This document shows positions 56,193-63,929 of a stretch of DNA of 64,000 nt, in pieces. The notes under the pieces are model-generated. The model searched no databases. It saw nothing but the letters and a program-made list of their open reading frames with translations, and was not told the origin of the DNA. Each line of letters begins with the position of its first letter. Positions within the stretch are counted from its first letter, which is position 1. Source of the stretch: Rhodococcus jostii RHA1 (GTDB lineage: Bacteria; Actinomycetota; Actinomycetes; Mycobacteriales; Mycobacteriaceae); contig NC_008268.1 of the NCBI RefSeq assembly GCF_000014565.1, positions 1,005,001-1,069,000 of the forward strand, in the 5' to 3' direction. Made by a program: the position numbers and the translations under genes.

Positions 56193-56753
56193 TCAGGCGC
56201 CGACGAGAAGGCGCACGGAGTCGACGACCACCTGGCGCCGGCGGGCCCGGTCCGCGGGGGCCGACGCGCCGAGTTCCGGTGTCTGCGTGTGCCAGGACAT
56301 CGCGACGGATCGAACGACGGTGAGCAGTTCCACGGGCTCGAATCGGGTTGGCAGCACACCACTTCTCTGCGCTCGCTCGATGTCGGCGAGCTTGGACCGA
56401 TTGGACGCGACCACCACCTGGAGTGGGTCACCGTCGGGGCGCTCGAGTTGGTACCAGGTGGCGAGCCGGAGCGTCGCCGGGTTGTCCTCGTACAGGTCGA
56501 ACGAGCGCCCCGCGTACCCGGGGAGGTCGGCGGCGTCGAACCGCACCTGCTCGGTGAACGCCACCACGTGGGCGGAGAAGACCGCGTCGAAGAGTTGCCC
56601 CTTGTCGCCGAAGTACGCGTAGATCATCGACTTGTTCGCCTTGGCGGCCAGGGCGATGCGGTCGACCCGCGCCCCGGCGATGCCGAATTCGGCGAACTCG
56701 GCCGCCGCCGCGTCGAGTAGTCGCTTCTTCGTTGCCTCTGCGTCGCGCACCAT
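56193..56753 (-). CDS. TetR-family transcriptional regulator
   Basis: 186 residues. N-terminal HTH: RLLDAAAAEFAEFGIAGARVDRIALAAKANKSMIYAYFGDKGQLF. The C-terminal domain, with YAGRSFDLYEDNPATLRLATWYQLE, is the TetR_C type with helix-rich ligand pocket. Divergent from the short-chain dehydrogenase at 56865, with operator-like repeats in between. Confidence 0.9.
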   Translation of the reverse strand: MVRDAEATKKRLLDAAAAEFAEFGIAGARVDRIALAAKANKSMIYAYFGDKGQLFDAVFSAHVVAFTEQVRFDAADLPGYAGRSFDLYEDNPATLRLATWYQLERPDGDPLQVVVASNRSKLADIERAQRSGVLPTRFEPVELLTVVRSVAMSWHTQTPELGASAPADRARRRQVVVDSVRLLVGA

Positions 56754-56766
56754 GCGTCCAGGCTAG

Positions 56767-56840
56767 CAACCAAATAGTTGGTTGACAGCGTGCTTCGGCA
56801 GGTGTTTCATGGATTTCATAAACATCCAACCAGTCAGTTG
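56767..56840. promoter_or_regulatory. Probable pair of TetR operators
   Basis: CAACCAA-ATAG-TTGGTTG (56767-56784) is a perfect 7-4-7 inverted repeat. A second partial copy CAACCAGTCAGTTG lies at 56827-56840. They flank the divergent start region of the TetR and dehydrogenase genes. Confidence 0.6.
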
Positions 56841-56864
56841 CAAGCATGCGGGATGGAGTACACC

Positions 56865-57704
56865 ATGGCGAAGACGTGGCTCGTCACCGGAAGCTCACGC
56901 GGTTTCGGCAGGGAACTCGCGACAGCAGTCCTAGGCAGCGGCGACAACGTCGTCGCCACCGCCCGGCAGCCCGAACAGCTCACCGACCTGGTCGACACGT
57001 ACGGCGACCGGGTCCGGGCGGTCGCCCTGGACGTCACCGACGCCGCGGCCGCCCGCGCGGCAGTCGCCACCGCGGTAGGCGAGTTCGGGGGCCTCGACGT
57101 GGTGGTGAACAACGCCGGCTACGCCAACAGCGTCCCGATCGAGGAAATGGATGACGAGGATTTCCGGCAGCAGATCGACACCAACTTCTTCGGCGTCGTC
57201 AACGTCACCCGGGCCGCACTGCCGATCCTGCGCGAACAGCGCAGGGGCTGCTTCGTGCAGTTCTCCTCCGTCGGAGGCCGTGTCGGTGGCACGCCGGGGC
57301 TGAGTGCCTATCAGGCAGCGAAGTTCGCCGTCGAGGGATTCTCCGAAGTCCTGGCGGCGGAGGTGAAACCGTTCGGCGTGACGGTGCTCATCGTGGAACC
57401 CGGGGCGTTTCGCACCGACTGGCAGGGTTCGTCGATGAAACGCAGCTCGGTCGGCCCCGACTACGAGGCGACGGTCGGCGCGATGAACCGCTATCGGCAG
57501 GACACGGACGGCACTCAGCCCGGCGACCCGGCCCGGGCCGCTCGGATCATCATGGATGTGGTTGCCGCCGAGGACGCCCCGCTGCGTCTGCTGCTCGGGG
57601 CCGGCGCCGTCGAGATGACCGAGAAGTCGTCCCGCGAGCGCGCTGCCGAGGCCGTCCAGTGGGCGGACGTCAGCCGATCCGCGGACTTCCCCACCGGCGC
57701 CTGA
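56865..57704 (+). CDS. Short-chain dehydrogenase/reductase
   Basis: Classical SDR, 279 residues. Cofactor motif TGSSRGFGREL at 9-19, NNAGYAN near 83, catalytic Ser in QFSSVGG, and YQAAK (Tyr/Lys) near 149-153. NADP preference is plausible from the Arg after the first Ser-Ser. Substrate unknown. GGATGGAG precedes ATG 56865. Controlled probably by the divergent TetR. Confidence 0.9.
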   Translation: MAKTWLVTGSSRGFGRELATAVLGSGDNVVATARQPEQLTDLVDTYGDRVRAVALDVTDAAAARAAVATAVGEFGGLDVVVNNAGYANSVPIEEMDDEDFRQQIDTNFFGVVNVTRAALPILREQRRGCFVQFSSVGGRVGGTPGLSAYQAAKFAVEGFSEVLAAEVKPFGVTVLIVEPGAFRTDWQGSSMKRSSVGPDYEATVGAMNRYRQDTDGTQPGDPARAARIIMDVVAAEDAPLRLLLGAGAVEMTEKSSRERAAEAVQWADVSRSADFPTGA

Positions 57705-57746
57705 CGCCTCCGGCGAAAACGCATCGCCTGTCGCCGATCTCGCGGG

Positions 57747-58367
57747 TCAGCTGGTGGGAGCTTCCCCACCGAGGGTCTCGAGCACCACCTGCGCGACCGC
57801 CTTCATCGTCGACCGGCGGTCCATCGCCGCCCGCTGGATCCACTTGAACGCTTCGGGCTCGGTCAGGGACTGTTTCTCCATCAACACGCCCTTCGCCCGC
57901 TCGACGATCTTGCGGGTCTCCAGACGCTCCGACAGATCGGAGATCTCCCGCTCGAGCGCGGTCACTTCCTTGAACCGGCTGGCCGCCAACTCGACCGCAG
58001 GAACCAGGTCGGCCGTGGAGAACGGCTTGACGAGGTAGGCCATCGCCCCGGCGTCGCGAGCCCGCTCCACCAGCTCGCGCTGACTGAACGCTGTGAGAAT
58101 GACCACGGGCGCAATACGTTTCGCCGCGATCTCCGAGGCCGCATCGATGCCGTCACGACGGGGCATCTTCACGTCCATGATCACGAGGTCGGGTTTGAGC
58201 TCCACCGCCAGGTCGACGGCGGCCTGCCCGTCACCCGCCTCACCGACCACGTCGTAGCCCTCTTCCCGCAGCATCTCGACCAGATCGAGCCTGATCAGCG
58301 CCTCGTCCTCGGCCACCACGACCCGTCGCGGCTGCGACGGCACACCTTGCTGCTGGGGAGCGTTCAT
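57747..58367 (-). CDS. pdtaR: ANTAR-domain response regulator (PdtaR-like)
   Basis: 206 residues. A receiver domain (about 18-135) with phospho-acceptor Asp in DLVIMDVKMPRRDG, and conserved Thr and Lys in ILTAF and LVKPF. Then a coiled coil and an ANTAR domain (about 145-200: LERAKGVLMEKQSLTEPEAFKWIQRAAMDRR pattern) that binds paired hairpins in nascent RNA to antiterminate. Closely matches M. tuberculosis PdtaR (Rv1626), whose partner is a histidine kinase elsewhere. ATG 58367 has AGGAG about ten bases upstream. Confidence 0.92.
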   Translation of the reverse strand: MNAPQQQGVPSQPRRVVVAEDEALIRLDLVEMLREEGYDVVGEAGDGQAAVDLAVELKPDLVIMDVKMPRRDGIDAASEIAAKRIAPVVILTAFSQRELVERARDAGAMAYLVKPFSTADLVPAVELAASRFKEVTALEREISDLSERLETRKIVERAKGVLMEKQSLTEPEAFKWIQRAAMDRRSTMKAVAQVVLETLGGEAPTS

Positions 58368-58433
58368 GGCCACCATTCTCCTCTGCTCGGACGACCCCGG
58401 CGCGGGGAGCGAACGTTAGAAGGGTACCGGTGG

Positions 58434-58461
58434 TTGACTCCCGACGGCGATCTTCTACAGT
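58434..58461 (+). promoter_or_regulatory. tRNA-Leu promoter
   Basis: TTGACT (58434-58439), 16-nt spacer, TACAGT (58456-58461). A near-consensus vegetative promoter whose start would be about 10 bases before the tRNA. Confidence 0.7.
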
Positions 58462-58476
58462 GGTACAGCGCAACAC

Positions 58477-58550
58477 GCCCTCGTATCCCAATTGGCAGAG
58501 GAAACGGATTCAAAACCCGTCCAGTGTGAGTTCGAGTCTCACCGAGGGCA
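58477..58550 (+). tRNA. tRNA-Leu(CAA) with a short, class I-like variable loop
   Basis: 74 nt. Acceptor stem GCCCTCG/CGAGGGC is perfect, T arm GTGAG-TTCGAGT-CTCAC is perfect, discriminator A. The anticodon loop TTCAAAA gives CAA (Leu UUG codon). The variable loop is only five bases (58521-58525), whereas bacterial tRNA-Leu normally has a long variable arm. Position 31-39 is an A-C mismatch and CCA is not encoded. A promoter precedes and a hairpin follows. Confidence 0.85.
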
Positions 58551-58571
58551 CTGCCAGAATTTCTCGCGATT

Positions 58572-58600
58572 CGCAGGTCAGATGCATTATCTGACCTGCG
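58572..58600 (+). terminator. Terminator hairpin after tRNA-Leu
   Basis: CGCAGGTCAGAT (58572-58583), loop GCATT, ATCTGACCTGCG (58589-58600): a perfect 12-bp stem 22 bases after the tRNA, without a T-run. Confidence 0.75.
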
Positions 58601-58633
58601 ATTAGCATCTCGTCCCCCGTCATGGTGTTTCCG

Positions 58634-59089
58634 TCACCACTGTCCGCCCGCGACCTGCCGGGTGGCGGCGTTGAGCCGGTTCCACAGGTTCACGGTGGCG
58701 ATCGACAGGACCAGCGACGCGAGCGCCTGCTCGTCGTAGTGCCGGGCGGCCTCGTTCCACACGTCGTCGGGCACCGGGTCCGAACGATCGCTCAACCGGG
58801 TCATCGACTCGGCCAGCGCCAGGGCCGCGCGTTCTGCGTCGCTGAAATACGGAGCCTCCCGCCACGCCGCCACCGCGAAGATCCGCTCGTTGGTCTCGCC
58901 CTCCTTCTCCAGTTCACGCGAATGCATGTCCACGCACACGCTGCAGCCGTTGATCTGGCTCGACCGCAGATGCACGAGAGCGTGGGTCACCGGCGGCACG
59001 TCCGCCTTCGACGCTGCCTTTCCCAGAGCCAGCAGAGACTTCATGGCGTCGGGAACGATCATCGCGGGGTTGGTCATCCGGGCTTTCAT
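58634..59089 (-). CDS. AhpD-like carboxymuconolactone decarboxylase-family protein
   Basis: 151 residues. Active-site motif CSVCVDMHSRE (CxxC plus His) near 49-60, and LALAESMTRLSD, the CMD-family core. Such proteins act as peroxidase-like thiol enzymes. It is the classic neighbour and target of ECF41 sigma factors; its promoter has an ECF41-type motif at 59159-59185. GGAGG lies nine bases before ATG 59089. Confidence 0.9.
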   Translation of the reverse strand: MKARMTNPAMIVPDAMKSLLALGKAASKADVPPVTHALVHLRSSQINGCSVCVDMHSRELEKEGETNERIFAVAAWREAPYFSDAERAALALAESMTRLSDRSDPVPDDVWNEAARHYDEQALASLVLSIATVNLWNRLNAATRQVAGGQW

Positions 59090-59158
59090 GATTGCCTGCC
59101 TCCAAAGGTATTCGGGTGATCTTCTGTCACACCGGGTGATTTTCGTTCTCACTGACAT

Positions 59159-59185
59159 GACGAACCGCGACGGCAGAATGTGACA
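59159..59185 (-). promoter_or_regulatory. ECF41-type promoter of the AhpD-like gene
   Basis: Minus strand has TGTCACA, 16 bases, CGTC. This is the published ECF41 target pattern (TGTCACA-N16-18-CGTC, from memory). It points at the AhpD-like gene from within the intergenic region shared with the sigma-factor remnant. Confidence 0.75.
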
Positions 59186-59186
59186 G

Positions 59187-59915
59187 ATGAACGACGACGA
59201 AGTTCTGGCACACCGCTTCGAGGAGAACCGGACGCATCTGTCGGCGGTCGCCTACCGGATGCTCGGCTCGATCAGCGAAGCGGAGGACGCCGTGCAGGAG
59301 GGCTGGCTCCGCCTCAGCCGTGCCGAGACCTCGGATGTGGAGAATCTGCCGGGTTGGCTGACGACGGTCGTCGCCCGGGTGTCGTGCTCGACACGCTGAC
59401 GCCCGCCGAGCGGCTCGCATTCGTGTTGCACGACATGTTCGCCCTGTCCTTCGACGAGATCGCCCCGATCGCCGGACGCACCGCCGCCGCGTCCCGTCAG
59501 CTGGCGAGCCGCGCGCGCCGCCGCGTCCAGGGTTCGGGGCCTGTTCCGGATACCGACCTGACCCGGCAGCGCGAGATCGTAGAGGCATTCATGGCCGCCT
59601 CGCGGGGCGGCCGGTTCGACGACCTCCTCGCGTTGCTCGACCCGGACATCGTCCTGCGGGCCGACGGCGGCGCGGACGGATCCTCTCTCGTGCGCGGAGC
59701 CCGCGCCGTCGGCGAGCAGGCCCTCACCTTCTCGCGCTTCGCTCCTTTCGCCCGGCTCGCCCTGGTGAACGGCGCCGCCGGGGACGTGACCGCGCCCGAG
59801 GGAAAGGCCATGTCGGTCATGGCCTTCGCCGTCGCAGGTGGAAAGATCGCCCGAATCGACATCCTCGCCGACCCGCACCGTCTGCTGCATCTGGGGCTCT
59901 TCCGCCGTCGACTGA
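59187..59915 (+). pseudogene. ECF41/SigJ-type sigma factor, disrupted by internal deletion and frameshift
   Basis: The first frame codes for sigma region 2 (MNDDEVLAHRFEENRTHL, SEAEDAVQEGWLRLSRAE, LPGWLTTVVARV), then leaves frame at about 59379-59383 and stops at 59399. The other frame resumes at once with VVLDTLTPAERLAFVLHDMFALSFDEIAPIAGRT (sigma region 4) and the SnoaL-like C-terminal domain to ILADPHRLLHL. About 50 residues of linker expected between them are missing. The resumed frame has no stop for over 1.6 kb; the first frame has a TGA at 59913. No intact protein can be made without recoding or sequence error. Confidence 0.8.
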
Positions 59916-59941
59916 CGACCCCGCAGGTAGCGGCGGTTTTT
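59904..59941 (+). terminator. Factor-independent terminator after the sigma-factor remnant
   Basis: CCGCC near 59903-59907 can pair with GGCGG near 59932-59936, and an inner CCGC-AGGTA-GCGG stem is present. Six T follow directly (59936-59941). It marks the natural end of the sigma gene. Confidence 0.65.
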
Positions 59942-60020
59942 TGTGCCCGATCCTGGGGATCTGCGCCGTCCTGCCAGTACCATGGTGGGACAGGTACGCC
60001 CTCGAGCACGGAGGTCACCC

Positions 60021-60524
60021 ATGGAGCTCGGCACCGTCACTTTCACCTACGACGGGCGGGTAGCCCTTCGATTCCAGCAAGCGCTCTCGCACTCGCCGGA
60101 GAAGGTGTGGCGAGTTCTCACCGACCCGCAGTACCTGAAGGCCTGGTTCCCCGCCGACGTCGAGTTCGACCTCACCCCGGGCGCCGAACTCGTCTTCCGC
60201 GTGACGCCGGAGCAGGTCCGCCGATTCGGATTGCCCGCAGATCAGACCACCACCGGGACGGTCATCTCGGTGCATCCCGCGCACATCCTCGAGTACCTGT
60301 GGGACGCCGAGACCCTGCACTGGGAACTCGTCCCCGACGGCAGTGGAGGCTGCTGGCTGACGCTCACCCACACCGTGGAAGAAGAAGAATCCGCCTACGC
60401 CCACGCCGCCGGCTGGCACGCGGGACTCGAGGTGGTCGAAGCGCAACTGGACGGCCGCGAGGTCGACTGGTCCCCGTGGGATCGGGCCGACGAACTCGCC
60501 GAGTCCTACCGCAAGACGTCCTGA
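60021..60524 (+). CDS. SRPBCC/AHSA1-domain protein
   Basis: 167 residues, Bet v1-like fold of the AHSA1 group: HSPEKVWRVLTDPQYLKAWFPADVEFDL, GTVISVHPAHILEYLW and a C-terminal GWHAGLEVVEAQLDGRE. These small lipid/ligand-binding proteins have no fixed function. GGAGG sits at normal spacing before ATG 60021. Downstream of the sigma-factor remnant. Confidence 0.85.
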   Translation: MELGTVTFTYDGRVALRFQQALSHSPEKVWRVLTDPQYLKAWFPADVEFDLTPGAELVFRVTPEQVRRFGLPADQTTTGTVISVHPAHILEYLWDAETLHWELVPDGSGGCWLTLTHTVEEEESAYAHAAGWHAGLEVVEAQLDGREVDWSPWDRADELAESYRKTS

Positions 60525-61576
60525 CCACCGGATTCACCGACACGGGAGAAACGCGTATCGCGGACGGCACGACCACACCGGCAGCGACCTTCGTGAAGGA
60601 GGTCACCGGCGAGGCGACGCGATGCTGGGGTGTGCACGGCACCGACCTCGGCTGTCCCGCGCGCCTGCCCGACGGGAGAGTCGCGTTCTTCTTCGGCGAC
60701 ACGTTCAGCCGGCACGGCCGGCACGGCAGGCGGTGGCGCAGCCCCGTGATGTTGCGCTCCACCACCACCGATCTCCGCGGCGGCATCGAGTTCGACTCCG
60801 CGGCCGGCGGCCGGACGGCGGCGGAGATCCTGCCGAACGCGCACGACGACCGCGAACTCCCCGACCGGGAATCGGCGGGCACCGAGTTCACCGTCGTTCC
60901 CGCTGACGCCGTCACGATCGGTGATCGGACCTACCTGTCCGTCGTCAGCGTGCACTCGTGGAGGTCACGTGCGTGGCCGACGAACTTCACGTATCTCGCC
61001 TGGTCGGACGACGGTGGCGAGAACTGGCACCGCTCGCCCGCCCGCTGGGACAACCGTGGCGGGTCGCTCGATCAGCTGTGGACCATGGAGCGGCACGACG
61101 GCTACGTCTACGTCGTCTCGAGCGCGTTCGACCGCACCACTCCTGGTGGGATGATCCTCCGGCGGGTCCCGGAATCGTGCATCCTCGAGCCCGCAGCGTA
61201 CGAAGAATGGGGCTGGGACCGCGGCACGGGGTGGGCGTGGGGGCAGCCCGCGACCCCGATCCTGCCGGGCCCCGTCGGCGAGATGTGCCTGCGACGGATC
61301 GACGGCACCTGGGTCCTCGCGTACTTCGATCCCACCGCGTACGCGATCGTCACACGCACGGCGGAGCGCATCGACGGAGCGTGGTCGGAACCGACCGTGC
61401 AGATCGCGGGCGGCGACTGGGGAGCGGCGGACGGCACGTGGGCGCAGATCTACGGCGGATTCATCCACCCGGCGTCCACACTGGACGATCTGCATCTGTT
61501 TGTGTCGCAATGGAACACGACGACCGGCGACCCTTATCGCGTCCTGCAGTTCACCACTCGACTGGACGCCGGGTAG
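60476..61576 (+). CDS. DUF4185 domain protein, start uncertain
   Basis: About 350 residues, five-bladed-propeller-like hydrolase fold: YGVHGTDLG-like CWGVHGTDLGCPARLPDGRVAFFFGDTFS, then [27 protein letters not shown] and a late GGDWGAADGTWAQIYGGFIHP. Many DUF4185 proteins are secreted or lipoproteins; here no signal peptide is visible. The first GTG in frame before the domain is 60476, inside the SRPBCC gene; a CTG at 60521 overlaps its stop (CTGA); GTG 60593 is also possible. The same frame extends back through the sigma remnant. Confidence 0.72.
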   Translation: MGSGRRTRRVLPQDVLTTGFTDTGETRIADGTTTPAATFVKEVTGEATRCWGVHGTDLGCPARLPDGRVAFFFGDTFSRHGRHGRRWRSPVMLRSTTTDLRGGIEFDSAAGGRTAAEILPNAHDDRELPDRESAGTEFTVVPADAVTIGDRTYLSVVSVHSWRSRAWPTNFTYLAWSDDGGENWHRSPARWDNRGGSLDQLWTMERHDGYVYVVSSAFDRTTPGGMILRRVPESCILEPAAYEEWGWDRGTGWAWGQPATPILPGPVGEMCLRRIDGTWVLAYFDPTAYAIVTRTAERIDGAWSEPTVQIAGGDWGAADGTWAQIYGGFIHPASTLDDLHLFVSQWNTTTGDPYRVLQFTTRLDAG

Positions 61577-61589
61577 CCCGCAGCACGAG

Positions 61590-63377
61590 TCACCCGACGA
61601 GTTCCGACTCCGTCCACCGCCCCTCGCCCTCGAGTTCCACACCGCGGGAATGGAACTGGTTGAGGGTGCTGCGGTGGCCCACACTCACCACGATGCTGTC
61701 CGGGAGTTCGGTCCGGAGCAGCGTGTAGAGCGTGTATTCGAGGCCCTCGTCGATGGCCGACGTGGCCTCGTCGAGGAAGATCACCGCGGGCCGTGCGATC
61801 AGCACCCGCGCGAACGCGAGACGCTGCTGCTCGCCCGGCGACAGGATCCGCGTCCAGTCGGCGGTCTCGTCGAGCCGATCCCCGAGATTGCCGAGCGACA
61901 CCTTCGACAGCGCAGCGCGCACGACGTCGTCGGCCGCCGTCGGCTCCTTCGGGTACGCCAGTGCGGTTCGCAGCGAACCGAGCGGCAGGTACGGCCGCTG
62001 GGACAGGAAGATGGCCTCCCCCGCGGGCCGCGACACGGTGCCGTCTGCGTACGGCCACAGATCGGCGAGTGTGCGGAGCAGGGTGGTCTTGCCCGAGCCG
62101 GAGGGGCCCTTGACCAGTAACGACTGCCCCGGGTTCACGGTCAGGTCGAGGCCCTCGATGAGAGTCTGGCCCGTGGGAATGCGCACGTCCAGCTTCTCGA
62201 CCTGGAGGTCGTCGCCCGACTTGCCGGTCTTCAGGATCGGAAGTTCGGCGGCGTGCTGGTTGTCGTTGGCCAGCCCGTTGAGTCGGATGAGGGTGGCGCG
62301 GAAACTCGCGAAGTCGGCGTACGACTCGCGGAAGAAGGACAGGGAGTCGTGGACCTGCCCGAACGCCTGCGACGTCTGCATCACGTCACCGAGCGACACC
62401 TGACCGGTGAACAGTCGCGGACCCTGCACGAGGAACGGGAAGATGACGGCCGTCTGGTTGACCGTGAGGTTCCATCCACTGAACTTCAACGTCCGGAAGA
62501 CGATCTGCCACATGTTCCGGATGACGTCCGCGAACCGTCCGGCAAGCGTGCGGCGCTCGACGTTCTCGCCGCGGTAGAACGCGATGCTCTCGCCGTACTC
62601 CCGCACCCGGATCAGCGCGTAGCGGAAGTTGGCGCCCAGTTTCTCGTTGAGGAAGTTCAGCTTGATGAGGGGCTTGCCGATCCAGAACGCGACCACCGTG
62701 GTCACCAGCACGTAGATGTAGACGAGGAAGATCATCGCCCGCGAGATCTCGACGCCGAACACCGTCATCGGGCCGGACAGATCCCACAGGATTCCCGTGA
62801 ACGACACGATCGACAGCACGGCCGTCACCGCGCCCATCGACAGCGAGCGGGACGTGGTCACGAAGTTGGTGATGTCGGCCTGGACGCGCTGGTCCGGGTT
62901 GTCGATCGCGTCGTCGAGGAATCGGTCACGGTAATAGGCGCGGCTGTCGAGCCAGTCGTCGACGAGATGGTGGTTGAGCCACGTCCGCCAGTCGATGTCG
63001 AGGGTCTGCCCGATCAGGTACTCGATCAGGGCCCGAACCACGTGGACGGTCGCCAGAATGGCGAAGACGCGGAGGAAGTGCCAGAACGCCGACTCGTCCA
63101 GGTTCTGGATCGAATCGTAGAAGTCGTTGTACCAGTAGGAGAACAGCACCGTCATCCGCACCGCGAAGACCGTCGACAGCAGCAGCACCGCCAGGATCGT
63201 CAACGGCTTGAGGCTGCGCCGCGGATCGAAGTACGGCGCGGCGAAGCGCCAGAACTGCCTCCCCCATTTGGTGAACCGCGCGAGCAGTATCACTACGACG
63301 ACGAACGCGACGACAGTCATGACGTAGGCCTTGAGCAGCCACATTGCGCTGTCCCAGACGACGTTGTTCCAGTCCAC
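61590..63377 (-). CDS. BacA/SbmA-type ABC transporter (Rv1819c-like)
   Basis: 595 residues with fused membrane and ATPase domains. Residues 1-330 are a six-segment SbmA/BacA-like membrane domain, with RMTVLFSYWYNDFYDSIQ near 75 and ADITNFVTTSRSLSMGAV near 170. Residues about 400-595 are the ATPase: GPSGSGKTTLLR, SPGEQQRLAFARVL and VIFLDEATSAID. M. tuberculosis Rv1819c imports vitamin B12 and hydrophilic peptides. GTG 63377 is the start. A half-transporter that should homodimerise. Confidence 0.9.
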   Translation of the reverse strand: MDWNNVVWDSAMWLLKAYVMTVVAFVVVVILLARFTKWGRQFWRFAAPYFDPRRSLKPLTILAVLLLSTVFAVRMTVLFSYWYNDFYDSIQNLDESAFWHFLRVFAILATVHVVRALIEYLIGQTLDIDWRTWLNHHLVDDWLDSRAYYRDRFLDDAIDNPDQRVQADITNFVTTSRSLSMGAVTAVLSIVSFTGILWDLSGPMTVFGVEISRAMIFLVYIYVLVTTVVAFWIGKPLIKLNFLNEKLGANFRYALIRVREYGESIAFYRGENVERRTLAGRFADVIRNMWQIVFRTLKFSGWNLTVNQTAVIFPFLVQGPRLFTGQVSLGDVMQTSQAFGQVHDSLSFFRESYADFASFRATLIRLNGLANDNQHAAELPILKTGKSGDDLQVEKLDVRIPTGQTLIEGLDLTVNPGQSLLVKGPSGSGKTTLLRTLADLWPYADGTVSRPAGEAIFLSQRPYLPLGSLRTALAYPKEPTAADDVVRAALSKVSLGNLGDRLDETADWTRILSPGEQQRLAFARVLIARPAVIFLDEATSAIDEGLEYTLYTLLRTELPDSIVVSVGHRSTLNQFHSRGVELEGEGRWTESELVG

Positions 63378-63575
63378 GACCCATATCCCCGATCACGAGG
63401 TGAAACTCACCAGAAAAGATGGCGAAGTCTAACCCCGGACCTCGGTCATCGGCGAGTGATACACGCAGGACACCCGTCGACGCGCACCCACACGTCGCCC
63501 GATGTCCCATTTGCGCAGTTTCGACCGCACAAGCGGGACATCGGGCAGGCAGAACGGGCGCCCGTCGACGGGAGT
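63378..63575. repeat. Intergenic region with long inverted repeat and duplicated motif
   Basis: GCCCGATGTCCC (63497-63508) and GGGACATCGGGC (63535-63546) are perfect 12-bp arms around a 26-base loop that can pair further. CCCGTCGACG occurs at 63473-63482 and again at 63561-63570, the latter inside a 12-bp palindrome CCCGTCGACGGG. No protein gene seen. It could be a terminator, a regulatory RNA or a small dispersed repeat. Confidence 0.6.
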
Positions 63576-63824
63576 CTACGAGTCCTTCTCGGGCTCAGGC
63601 TTTTTCAGGTTTCCCTCGTCGTCGACGTAGTCGTCGAAGGCGGTACCGGACACCGTGCCGTCGGAGCCGGGCAGGACGACCGTCTCGCGGGCGCCCGGCT
63701 CGTAGCGGGCGTCGATCTCCTCCACCTTCTTCTTGGCTGCGGCGAGCGCCTCGTCGTCGGGAAGGGGAACTTCGGTCTCGGCCGGCCGGCCGGTGTTCTT
63801 CTGCTCGGGTGCGTCTGCGCTCAT
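63576..63824 (-). CDS. Small acidic hypothetical protein
   Basis: 82 residues, highly acidic and low in hydrophobics, so probably disordered or a partner-binding protein. A helical middle (LAAAKKKVEEIDARYEPGAR) is followed by YVDDEGNLKKPEPEKDS. I recognise no family. ATG 63824 reads SADAPEQKN; upstream frames are not needed. Its 3' end adjoins the inverted-repeat region. Confidence 0.65.
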   Translation of the reverse strand: MSADAPEQKNTGRPAETEVPLPDDEALAAAKKKVEEIDARYEPGARETVVLPGSDGTVSGTAFDDYVDDEGNLKKPEPEKDS

Positions 63825-63929
63825 AGTGCACGTCCGTTCCGTTTCGGAGATTCCAGACCGACCATACGCCGCGACCACCAGTTGAACTACCGTTCAAACC
63901 CGTTCGGTGGCAAAGGAATGGCGGGGCCG

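Noticed and set aside
59180..61576. A single 798-codon frame covering sigma remnant, SRPBCC and DUF4185
   Set aside because: Its middle part is out of frame with the intact SRPBCC gene, which has a proper start and motifs. The long opening reflects lost stops, not one protein.
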